Origin: Desulfobulbaceae bacterium
GTDB lineage: Bacteria > Desulfobacterota > Desulfobulbia > Desulfobulbales > Desulfobulbaceae
Reading direction: 5' to 3'
Assembly: GCA_030633145.1 (NCBI GenBank)
Contig: DAOVTM010000283.1
Span: 1-5,522 of the forward strand
Length of the DNA: 5,522 nucleotides
How positions within the stretch are numbered: position 1 is the stretch's first letter; each line of letters opens with the position of its first letter. This document shows positions 1 to 5,522 of the stretch, in pieces. The notes beneath the pieces are model-generated. The model saw only the letters and a program-made list of their open reading frames with translations. It did no database searches and had not been told where the DNA came from. Position numbers and translations under genes: made by a program.

Positions 1-17
1 ACCAATAGCTAAATGTT

Positions 18-131
18 ATGAACACCACTCGCTCAATACAATCGTTAATCCGCAAGGAAATCCCTTATCATCTTTGTTTTGCCCTGACACTGACCTGGCT
101 GCTAATCGGTTCCATTGCCCAGGGATTTGCC
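18..131 (+). other. N-terminal Sec signal peptide
   Basis: Residues 1-38 have a basic n-region (Arg5, Arg12, Lys13), a hydrophobic core (about 19-34, rich in Leu, Ala, Ile and Trp) and a G-F-A site before Gln39 that fits signal peptidase I. There is no lipobox cysteine. It would place the following flytrap array in the periplasm. If left uncleaved it would act as an N-in anchor, which gives the same topology. Confidence 0.8.
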
Positions 132-3100
132 CAAAATCAAAACACGCCCCCGGAATGCGACGGTACCCCTCCTCTCAAAGCAGCCTATTGCATTGATTGC
201 GTCCCGTTCGAGTTTCAGGACGAACAGGGCAATGCCACCGGCCTGATTATCGACCTGTGGAATCTCTGGTCTGAAAAAACAGGCCAATGCGTTGAATTCA
301 TCCCTTATGTCTGGGCGGAAACCCTGACAAAGGTCGGCAGCGGTGAAGCCGATGTCCATACAGGGCTGTTCTTTAACGAGCAACGGGACAAATATCTGGA
401 TTACGGGCAGTCACTGAGCCAGACCAGTACCCATATTTTTCTGCATAAGTCCCTGCCTGCAATCAGCAAATTGTCTGATGTGGCGGCCTACCGTGTTGGG
501 GTGGTGAGCGCCGATTATGTTGAGGGCTATCTCAAAGAGCGGCTGCCCCCCGAGTCCATTGTACCCTATCCCAACCATGATGCCATTATTGCCGCCCTGA
601 AATCCGGCGCACTACGGGCATTTGCCGCCGACACTCCAACAGCAATCTATCATCTGAAAAAAGCGGGTCTTCTCCATGAATTCAGCCTTAAACATGCCCA
701 GTTTTTATACAATAGCGACTGGTTTTTTGCCGTCAGCCAGGGCAATCAATCCCTGTTGGAGCGAATCAATAACGGTTTTAATCTCATCCTGGAAGAGGAA
801 CGACTGAATATCAGCCGCCAATGGATTCCAAAGGTGGATGAAAGGGTACTCACCATTGCCATTGACCGCGACGCTCCACCGTTGAGTCAGATGACCTCAT
901 TTGGAGAACCGGCAGGATTTCTGGTTGACTATTGGCGGGCATGGGCAAAGGCAACCGGGCAGGAGATTCGCTTTCGTATGAGCGACTGGGCAGATACAGT
1001 AAAGGCTGTCAAGCAGGGCAGTGCAGACATTCATTCAGGATTATTCCTCAATCCGGAACGGCAGGAATTTCTCGATTATGCCAACCCCATTTACCAGATC
1101 AACTGTAGTTTCTATTATCGGCAACAGACCACGCTGCCTGAAGATCCAGCCGACTTTGGCGGACGGAAAATTGGGGTCACCACGGGCAGCTTTCAGGAGA
1201 GTGCCTTACGCCGGGACTATCCCAACCTGAATCTAATTGGTTTTCCCAATGGACTGACAGCACTTAAGGCATTGAAGTCCGGCAAGGTGGATGCTGTTTT
1301 CTGGGTGGATATGACCCTGGATATTTTGCTGGCTGAACAGGGTTGGGACAACGAAATCAAGGCCGTTGCAACGCCTCTTTTCTCCAGGGTACTGTATGGC
1401 GCCGTAGGCAAGGGGAATGAAAAACTTCTGCTCAGGATCAATGAGGGCATGGCCTTATTAACCTTCGAAGATATATTCGCTTTAGAATATCTCTGGATTA
1501 TTCAACAGGAGCAACGGGCTTTCAATATTTCCAAAATACAGAACAAAAGCCGATTGAACCTGTCCCTGCAGGAACGGGCATGGTTGGAGGCGCACCCCGA
1601 TCTGCGCCTTGGTGTTGATCCAGCCTGGCCTCCTTATGATTTTGTTGATCAAGAGGGGCAACACAGCGGCCTGGCTGCCGATGTCCTTGCCAGGGTCAGT
1701 CGCTCCCTTGGGATCCGTCCGCAGTTGCAGCCCGGCCTGTCCTGGTCAGAGGTGCTAAAAGAGACTGAAAATCGCACAGTTGATCTCGTCTCTCTCTGTG
1801 TGCCAACGCCGGAGCGGACAGAGTATCTGCGGTTTTCCGATTCCGTGATTAAGGCTCAGTGGGTAATTGCAACCCGCAAAGGGTTTCAGCCAAAACAGGG
1901 GGTGAAATCCCTGTATGACAAAAAGGTGCTGGTTGCCCGGGGCTATGGTGTGATTTCAATGCTGCGCACCACCTTTCCCAACCTGACTTTGGCCGAAGTC
2001 GCTACCCCGCTTGAGGCATTGAACATGGTCTCTCTGGGGCAGGCAGATGCCTATATCGGTTATTCAGTATCTATCAACTACCTGATCCAGAACAATGCGC
2101 TGTTCGATCTGCATGTGACTCCCCCTGCCGGCTTTCCTGCCACCAGTCTTTCCATCTGTGTACGCTCCGACTGGCCGGAGTTAGTTACCCTGATCAACAA
2201 GGCATTGAAGAATATTCCCGAAACAGAATTGCAATCCATCGTGGATCACTGGGAATTTTCAGCAATCGAAACCAGCAAGGTAACTCTGACAACTGAAGAG
2301 CAATCCTGGCTGGAGCAGCACCCGGAGATCAGCATTGCCTTTCCCTGCAATTTTCCGCCATTCAGTGACTATGCTTCCGCAGGAGGATTTGAAGGCTATG
2401 CCGTGGATGTTGTAAACCTGATTTCGCGGAAAACCGGCATATCATTCGTAATTCATCCCGATGGTGAATGGAAAACACTTTATACCTCCGCCCAAAAGCA
2501 TGAAATAGATGTTGTGGCAACAATGGCTGTGCGTGAAGAGCGCACCCAATGGTTCGCCTTCAGTGATCCCTATATATTTCTCTCACCGTATATCTTTTCT
2601 AAAATCAATGATATGCGAATCCGATCCCGTGGAGATGTCGATGGAATGCGCATCGCAATGGTTGACGGCTATGCTGCAAATGGTTTGATACTTGAGTCTC
2701 ATCCCAAAGTCACTCCTGTCATGGTAAAGAGTATCCTGGAAGCACTGAATGCGGTCAGGGAAGGTCGGGCTGACCTCTATATTGGCACATTGGCTCTCAC
2801 CAATTATCAGATCAAAAAACATGGTCTGGCCGATGTGCATGCCGTACTCAGGTGGCAGCAGAATATCAGCAGCCAGACCCTTGCCGTTCGCAAGGATTGG
2901 CCGGAATTGGTAACAATCCTTGACAAGGCACTTGCTTCCATTTCCAAACAGGAGTGGACGACCCTGCACAAAAAATGGGTTTCTTCCCAGCCCGCTGTTG
3001 TCGGTGTTCCAGATCCGAGCAGTTGTGCTGCCGGTTTGAATATGCCTGAGCCTGCACAGAAACAAGAGGAATTTGCTTCCCCGTGGTTGATCATCGCAGT

Positions 3101-5465
3101 CATCCTGGTTTTCTCCCTGTTGCTCCTGGCAGCATTGGCACTTCCACGTCTGTTTTCTGACCAGGAGCTGGCGCGTCATTTCGGTTCAAGACGATTCCGG
3201 CTGATTGTGTTGCTTGTCGCCAGCCTGATGATCGTGCTTGTCGCCGTATTGATCTGGCGAACACTTGAGCAGAACAAGAAGACTGTTTTAGCTAATACCC
3301 GAAATGATCTGGCGGTTATTCTTCAGGGAGCCAGTGAGCGAGTCGATTTCTGGCTTCAGGAACACCAGACGTATTTGTCACAACTGGGGCAGGATCCGGA
3401 GCTGGTCGCTATTACCAAACAACTGCTTGAAGTTCCGGTTGATGCAGAAACACTCAAGCTGTCGCAGCCGCTCTCCGAAGCCCGTAGATTTTTTGTTAAG
3501 CATGAGCCGGAGTTTGGCAAGACCGGTTTTTTTATCATCAACCCGGATGCTGTCAGCATAGGCTCCATGCGGGATCTCAATCTGGGCACGAAAAATCTCA
3601 TTGCCGGGCAAAAACCGGATCTGTTGTCCAGGGTATTCCAGGGTGAGTCGGTGTTTGTGCCGCCTATTCGTTCAGATGTCGTGGTTAACAGTCAAGAAGA
3701 TACTGCCGGGAATGGGAGAGAGAAACCTTTGACCCTGTTCTTTGCCGCGCCGATCCGGGATTCAGATGGAACCATACTGGCAGTGTTGACCCAACGAATG
3801 CTGTTTGAGGGGCGACTGTCCAGGGTTATGCAGTCCGGTCGCCTTGGTCAGTCCGGGGAGAGCTATCTCATCAACCGGCAAGGTCTGCTGGTCAGTGAAT
3901 CACGGTTTAAAGATCAAATTTCCGCTATTGAGTTATTGAAAAATCAGAAAGAAATTAAGGTTTCCGATCCAGGCGGTAACCTGTTGCAGGGTTTCAAACC
4001 TCAAATTTTTCCAAGCGAATTTCCCCTTACCCGCATGGCCAAAAGCCTCATTGAGATAAGCCATGATCCTGAATTGAAAGATGTGGGGGATGGGCACAGT
4101 GATCTGCTGTTTGCTGTGGACGGCAACGGCTATCGGGATTATCGGGGTGTGCCGGTTTTTGGAGTCTGGTTGTGGGCGGATCATCTGGGGCTGGGCATGA
4201 CCACTGAGATTGATGTGGACGAGGCATTAGCCGGATATTACAGCCTGCGCCTGAGCCTGATGGTCATCACCGGTGTCACCCTGCTGCTTACCATCTCAGC
4301 TCTTTTGCTGACCCTGATGCTGGGGGAACGGGCAACGCGAACCATGCGCCGCAGCCGGGACGAGCTGGAAGAGCGGGTGGAAGAGCGTACCCTTGCGCTG
4401 ACAAAGAGCGAAGAGCGTCTTGATCTGGCAATGTCAGTGGCCAATGACGGTATCTGGGACTGGGATTTACAGTCCAATGCGGTTGTTTTTGATTCCCGCT
4501 ACTACACCATGGCCGGGTATGAGCCGGATGAGTTTTCACATACCTTTGAGGAATGGGAAAAACGGGTGCATCCCGATGATATTCAGTCGGTAACGGCGTT
4601 ATTTGACGATGTGTTTTCAGGAAAGAAGAAAGCCTATGACGCTGAGTTCAGGTTTATGCGTAAAGATGAGAGTTATATGTGGATACGCTCAAGGGGAAAG
4701 ATTTTTGGGCGTGATGAACAGGGAAACCCCTTGCGCTTTGTTGGTACCCATTCTGATATTACTGTGAGCAAGAAGGCCGGAGAACAGGTTCGCAAATTGT
4801 CCCGCGCAGTGGAATATAGCCACAGTACCATTGTTATCACGGACAGCGATGCCAATATCGAGTTTGTCAACCCGGCGTTTACCCGCACCACCGGCTACAC
4901 AGAAGAAGAGGCACTCGGTCAGAATCCGAAAATTTTGAAATCCGGCGATCAACCGGTGGCATTCTACCGAGAGATGTGGGAGACCCTGACGGCGGGTGAG
5001 GTATGGCAGGGAGAGATCCACAACAAGCGTAAGGACGGTTCGCTCTATTGGGAGTTTGCCACTATTTCACCGGTGAAAGATGAGCAGGAAAAAATTACCC
5101 ATTATGTGGCGATCAAGGATGATGTCACACTTCGCAAAGAGGCCGAACAGCAGTTGATTAAAGCGCGGCGGCAGGCCGAGGCGGCCAGTCAGGCCAAATC
5201 GGAATTTCTCGCCAATATGAGTCATGAAATCCGCACCCCGATGAATGCGATTATCGGCATGTCCGAGCTGACTCTGCAAACAGATCTTAAACCGGAACAG
5301 AAAAACTATATCAGCAAGGTGCATTTTTCAGCCGAAGTATTGCTCGGTATTATTAACGACATCCTTGATTTTTCCAAGATTGAGGCGGGCAAGCTGGATA
5401 TAGAAGTTGTTGATTTTAATTTACAAACTGTTTTTGACCACTTGGCGACACTTAGGGCTCGGTAA
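18..5465 (+). CDS. Multi-sensor membrane histidine kinase with four SBP_bac_3 domains, Cache, two PAS and HisKA; C-terminally truncated
   Basis: The product is a BvgS-like two-component sensor. Periplasmic flytrap domains would bind small solutes (amino-acid-like ligands are typical of the family), and the signal would pass through the membrane to a cytoplasmic phospho-acceptor histidine. Domain order by residue: signal peptide 1-38; SBP_bac_3 at about 51-275, 277-495, 529-748 and 771-988; TM 1023-1042; TM 1060-1080; Cache-like sensor 1082-1405; TM 1412-1435; coiled coil 1437-1467; PAS 1466-1582; PAS 1593-1704; HisKA 1725-1792 with the H-box SHEIRTP (His1736). The ATG at 18 is the first in-frame start after an in-frame TAG at 6-8, and it alone gives the full signal peptide. 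The protein ends right after HisKA with LATLRAR: the HATPase_c domain (N, G1, F, G2 boxes) and any receiver domain are absent, so the gene is probably disrupted. Ligand and cognate regulator are unknown. The domain architecture is secure; function in the present state is doubtful. Confidence 0.93.
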   Translation: MNTTRSIQSLIRKEIPYHLCFALTLTWLLIGSIAQGFAQNQNTPPECDGTPPLKAAYCIDCVPFEFQDEQGNATGLIIDLWNLWSEKTGQCVEFIPYVWAETLTKVGSGEADVHTGLFFNEQRDKYLDYGQSLSQTSTHIFLHKSLPAISKLSDVAAYRVGVVSADYVEGYLKERLPPESIVPYPNHDAIIAALKSGALRAFAADTPTAIYHLKKAGLLHEFSLKHAQFLYNSDWFFAVSQGNQSLLERINNGFNLILEEERLNISRQWIPKVDERVLTIAIDRDAPPLSQMTSFGEPAGFLVDYWRAWAKATGQEIRFRMSDWADTVKAVKQGSADIHSGLFLNPERQEFLDYANPIYQINCSFYYRQQTTLPEDPADFGGRKIGVTTGSFQESALRRDYPNLNLIGFPNGLTALKALKSGKVDAVFWVDMTLDILLAEQGWDNEIKAVATPLFSRVLYGAVGKGNEKLLLRINEGMALLTFEDIFALEYLWIIQQEQRAFNISKIQNKSRLNLSLQERAWLEAHPDLRLGVDPAWPPYDFVDQEGQHSGLAADVLARVSRSLGIRPQLQPGLSWSEVLKETENRTVDLVSLCVPTPERTEYLRFSDSVIKAQWVIATRKGFQPKQGVKSLYDKKVLVARGYGVISMLRTTFPNLTLAEVATPLEALNMVSLGQADAYIGYSVSINYLIQNNALFDLHVTPPAGFPATSLSICVRSDWPELVTLINKALKNIPETELQSIVDHWEFSAIETSKVTLTTEEQSWLEQHPEISIAFPCNFPPFSDYASAGGFEGYAVDVVNLISRKTGISFVIHPDGEWKTLYTSAQKHEIDVVATMAVREERTQWFAFSDPYIFLSPYIFSKINDMRIRSRGDVDGMRIAMVDGYAANGLILESHPKVTPVMVKSILEALNAVREGRADLYIGTLALTNYQIKKHGLADVHAVLRWQQNISSQTLAVRKDWPELVTILDKALASISKQEWTTLHKKWVSSQPAVVGVPDPSSCAAGLNMPEPAQKQEEFASPWLIIAVILVFSLLLLAALALPRLFSDQELARHFGSRRFRLIVLLVASLMIVLVAVLIWRTLEQNKKTVLANTRNDLAVILQGASERVDFWLQEHQTYLSQLGQDPELVAITKQLLEVPVDAETLKLSQPLSEARRFFVKHEPEFGKTGFFIINPDAVSIGSMRDLNLGTKNLIAGQKPDLLSRVFQGESVFVPPIRSDVVVNSQEDTAGNGREKPLTLFFAAPIRDSDGTILAVLTQRMLFEGRLSRVMQSGRLGQSGESYLINRQGLLVSESRFKDQISAIELLKNQKEIKVSDPGGNLLQGFKPQIFPSEFPLTRMAKSLIEISHDPELKDVGDGHSDLLFAVDGNGYRDYRGVPVFGVWLWADHLGLGMTTEIDVDEALAGYYSLRLSLMVITGVTLLLTISALLLTLMLGERATRTMRRSRDELEERVEERTLALTKSEERLDLAMSVANDGIWDWDLQSNAVVFDSRYYTMAGYEPDEFSHTFEEWEKRVHPDDIQSVTALFDDVFSGKKKAYDAEFRFMRKDESYMWIRSRGKIFGRDEQGNPLRFVGTHSDITVSKKAGEQVRKLSRAVEYSHSTIVITDSDANIEFVNPAFTRTTGYTEEEALGQNPKILKSGDQPVAFYREMWETLTAGEVWQGEIHNKRKDGSLYWEFATISPVKDEQEKITHYVAIKDDVTLRKEAEQQLIKARRQAEAASQAKSEFLANMSHEIRTPMNAIIGMSELTLQTDLKPEQKNYISKVHFSAEVLLGIINDILDFSKIEAGKLDIEVVDFNLQTVFDHLATLRAR
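168..842 (+). other. SBP_bac_3 flytrap domain 1
   Basis: Residues about 51-275 form a periplasmic solute-binding module. It shows the family opening strand followed by a PFEF segment, then G-L-I-I-D-L-W and a GEADVHTGLF segment where this family has a conserved D-hydrophobic stretch. The second lobe begins near YRVGVVSADY, and the ALKSGALRAFAAD segment is the usual return crossing. It closes with ISRQWIPK, equivalent to the final helix of each SBP_bac_3 unit. Four cysteines lie at its start (47, 58, 61, 91) and may form disulfides. It pairs with domain 2: both carry W-rich D-x-W-x-x-W segments and an E/D-x-x-LDY motif. The ligand cannot be told from sequence. Confidence 0.85.
846..1502 (+). 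other. SBP_bac_3 flytrap domain 2
   Basis: Residues about 277-495 form a second solute-binding module, starting at the strand VLTIAIDRDAPPLS. It continues with GFLVDYWRAWAKATG, GSADIHSGLFLNPER and FLDYANPIYQ, all aligning by eye with domain 1 (GLIIDLWNLWSEKTG, GEADVHTGLFFNEQR, YLDYGQSLSQ). The second lobe begins at RKIGVTTGSF, and ALKSGKVDAVFWVD marks the crossing back. It ends near EYLWIIQQEQ. This resemblance suggests tandem duplication of a type-A flytrap. Confidence 0.85.
1566..2258 (+). other. SBP_bac_3 flytrap domain 3 with EAHPDLRLGVD lead-in
   Basis: Residues about 517-748. The segment LQERAWLEAHPDLRLGVD is the lead-in that typically precedes flytrap domains in BvgS-like sensors and in flytrap-GGDEF proteins (L-T-x-x-E-x-x-W-L-x-x-H-P). 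PPYDF and GLAADVLARVSRSLG follow, then the LRFSDSVI motif where canonical members read F-S-x-P-Y. The second lobe starts at KKVLVARGYG. The closing part, RSDWPELVTLINKAL to VDHWEF, is typical of the family. Confidence 0.9.
2289..2981 (+). other. SBP_bac_3 flytrap domain 4, membrane-proximal of the array
   Basis: Residues about 758-988. It repeats the lead-in of domain 3 (TEEQSWLEQHPEISIAF), then shows PPFSDY, GYAVDVVNLISRKTG and the family motif FAFSDPYIFLSPYIF. The second lobe begins at RIAMVDGYA, and EGRADLYIGTLALTNY marks the crossing. The closing segment RKDWPELVTILDKAL to LHKKWVS nearly copies that of domain 3. By BvgS analogy this unit would transmit ligand state to the membrane, but here it is followed by a linker (residues 990-1022) and a helix that enters a second sensor. 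Confidence 0.9.
3084..3257 (+). other. Transmembrane hairpin (TM1 and TM2)
   Basis: Two hydrophobic helices, residues 1023-1042 and 1060-1080, are separated by a 17-residue loop with Arg1044, Arg1053, His1054, Arg1058 and Arg1059. The basic loop fits the positive-inside rule. The chain therefore enters the cytoplasm after the flytrap array and returns at once to the periplasm for the next sensor. The third helix (1412-1435) then leads to the cytoplasmic domains. Confidence 0.88.
3258..4235 (+). other. Periplasmic double-Cache-like sensor domain
   Basis: Residues about 1081-1406 lie between TM2 and TM3, the standard place for a Cache sensor. The long N-terminal helix (N-D-L-A-V-I-L-Q, then V-D-F-W-L) continues from TM2, as dCache stalk helices do. 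KTGFFIINPDAVSIGS and the later GESYLINRQGLLVSES are the paired sheet segments expected of two PAS-like lobes. LFFAAPIRDSDGTILAVL is the characteristic Cache strand pair. The end, GYRDYRGVPVFGVWLW to GLGMTTEIDVDEA, matches membrane-proximal segments seen in many bacterial Cache receptors. Ligand not predictable; assignment by motif, not by search. Confidence 0.8.
4251..4418 (+). other. TM3 and signalling coiled coil
   Basis: Residues 1412-1435 are a Leu/Thr-rich membrane helix. Residues 1437-1467 follow as a highly charged helix (RRSRDELEERVEERTLALTK) with heptad-like Leu/Val spacing. This is the S-helix type connector between a membrane helix and the first PAS domain. I see no clear HAMP domain. 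Confidence 0.8.
4413..4763 (+). other. PAS domain 1 (PAS_3 type with PAC)
   Basis: Residues about 1466-1582. The fold signature is GIWDWDLQSN, YYTMAGYEPDEF, a VHPDD motif (as in PAS_3 domains), then EFRFMRKDESYMWIRSRG and the PAC end RFVGTHSDIT. PAS_3 units usually act as dimerisation or signal-relay modules, and a cofactor cannot be inferred here. Confidence 0.9.
4794..5129 (+). other. PAS domain 2 (NifL/Aer-like)
   Basis: Residues about 1593-1704. Recognisable parts are IVITDSDANIEFVNPAF, GYTEEEALGQNPKILKSG, FYREMWETLTAGEVWQGE and NKRKDGSLYWE, ending YVAIKDDVT. The GQNPKILK stretch occupies the place of the LOV motif GxNCRFLQ but has Pro1637 where LOV has Cys, so LOV photochemistry is not expected. 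Related PAS domains of the NifL type bind FAD and sense redox; flavin binding here is possible but not shown. Confidence 0.88.
5190..5393 (+). other. HisKA dimerisation and phospho-acceptor domain, His1736
   Basis: Residues about 1725-1792 carry KSEFLANMSHEIRTPMNAI, the classical H-box; His1736 (codon 5223-5225) is the predicted phosphorylation site. The second helix runs to IINDILDFSKIEAGKL, the standard end of HisKA in hybrid kinases. It is followed by VVDFNLQTVFDHLATL, the usual bridge to HATPase_c, but the frame ends before that domain. The acceptor is complete while the ATP-binding partner is missing. Confidence 0.96.
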
Positions 5466-5522
5466 GAAATAACTTGGAATTATTTTTTTGTAATCAATTA
5501 GGATAAAGCGTGTAATTCCATG
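5454..5522. other. Possible edge of an inserted mobile element or rearrangement junction
   Basis: From about 5454 the sequence no longer encodes the expected kinase continuation in any forward frame. Base composition drops to about one-third G+C (23 of 69), with a run of seven T at 5483-5489 and a stop codon at 5463-5465. The start, AGGGCTCGGTAAGAAATAA, could be the outer end of an insertion sequence, but I cannot assign a family, and no second end or target duplication lies in the window. The ATG at 5520-5522 might begin a further gene, though the nearest purine-rich stretch (AGGA, 5500-5503) is too far upstream for a normal ribosome binding site. Alternatives are a deletion junction or an assembly join. 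Confidence 0.45.
5475..5520. repeat. 8-bp perfect inverted repeat in the AT-rich tail
   Basis: TGGAATTA at 5475-5482 is the exact reverse complement of TAATTCCA at 5513-5520, with 30 bases between the arms. The T run follows the first arm rather than the second, and the arms are AT-rich, so this is not a typical intrinsic terminator. It could be a protein-binding or subterminal site of a mobile element, or chance in AT-rich DNA. Confidence 0.4.

Noticed and set aside
1..17. Ribosome binding site or promoter upstream of the ATG at 18
   Set aside because: The 17 bases (with TAG at 6-8 and a two-codon out-of-frame ATG at 13) contain no AGGA/GGAG-like motif, and too little upstream sequence is present to judge a promoter.
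4794..5129. LOV blue-light photoreceptor domain
   Set aside because: The reactive cysteine of the LOV motif is absent (Pro at residue 1637), so only a general PAS assignment is justified.
102..5324. Numerous shorter open frames on the minus strand and in other plus-strand frames, up to 198 codons (for example 2583-3179 minus)
   Set aside because: All lie inside the 1815-codon frame, whose translation shows continuous recognisable domains. The overlapping products show no family motifs and are out-of-frame shadows.
5476..5490. Intrinsic terminator suggested by the T run
   Set aside because: No GC-rich hairpin precedes the seven T residues; the only nearby inverted repeat has its second arm downstream of them.
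5456..5506. A frame +2 reading after the junction gives N-L-E-L-F-F, resembling the LELLF seen early in many HATPase_c regions, suggesting a simple frameshift
   Set aside because: The match is only a few residues from AT-rich codons, its spacing from LATL is about three residues short, and the frame stops at 5504-5506. A chance match is more likely.

Overview
The window is almost entirely one long plus-strand reading frame (18-5465, 1815 codons). It encodes a very large membrane-bound sensor histidine kinase that lacks its catalytic end. Cleavable-type export signal, four periplasmic Venus-flytrap modules, three transmembrane helices, a Cache-type sensor, two PAS domains and a HisKA phospho-acceptor domain all argue for a Gram-negative bacterium. 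The domain style and mid-range base composition resemble multi-sensor hybrid kinases of sulfate-reducing Desulfobacterota and some Gammaproteobacteria. That placement is inference only, because no rRNA or taxonomic marker is present.

Layout: 1-17 is a short leader with no clear Shine-Dalgarno. Bases 18-131 encode the signal sequence. Bases 168-2981 encode four tandem SBP_bac_3 (BvgS/amino-acid-binding-protein type) domains. They look like two pairs: domains 1 and 2 resemble each other, and domains 3 and 4 resemble each other. Bases 3084-3257 encode a transmembrane hairpin with a basic cytoplasmic loop, 3258-4235 a second extracytoplasmic sensor (double-Cache-like), and 4251-4322 the third membrane helix. 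A coiled coil, PAS 1, PAS 2 and HisKA with the phospho-acceptor His1736 follow up to about 5393.

The frame runs through the usual post-HisKA segment (VVDFNL...LATL) and then stops after three atypical residues (RAR). No ATP-binding HATPase_c domain or receiver follows. The last ~69 bases (5454-5522) are only about one-third G+C, against roughly half in the gene, and contain an 8-bp inverted repeat. The simplest reading is that a larger hybrid kinase gene has been interrupted by a mobile element or rearrangement whose edge lies near 5454, with most of that element beyond the window. As it stands, the protein could sense and be phosphorylated in trans but could not autophosphorylate. No other gene, RNA gene, CRISPR array or complete mobile element is supported.
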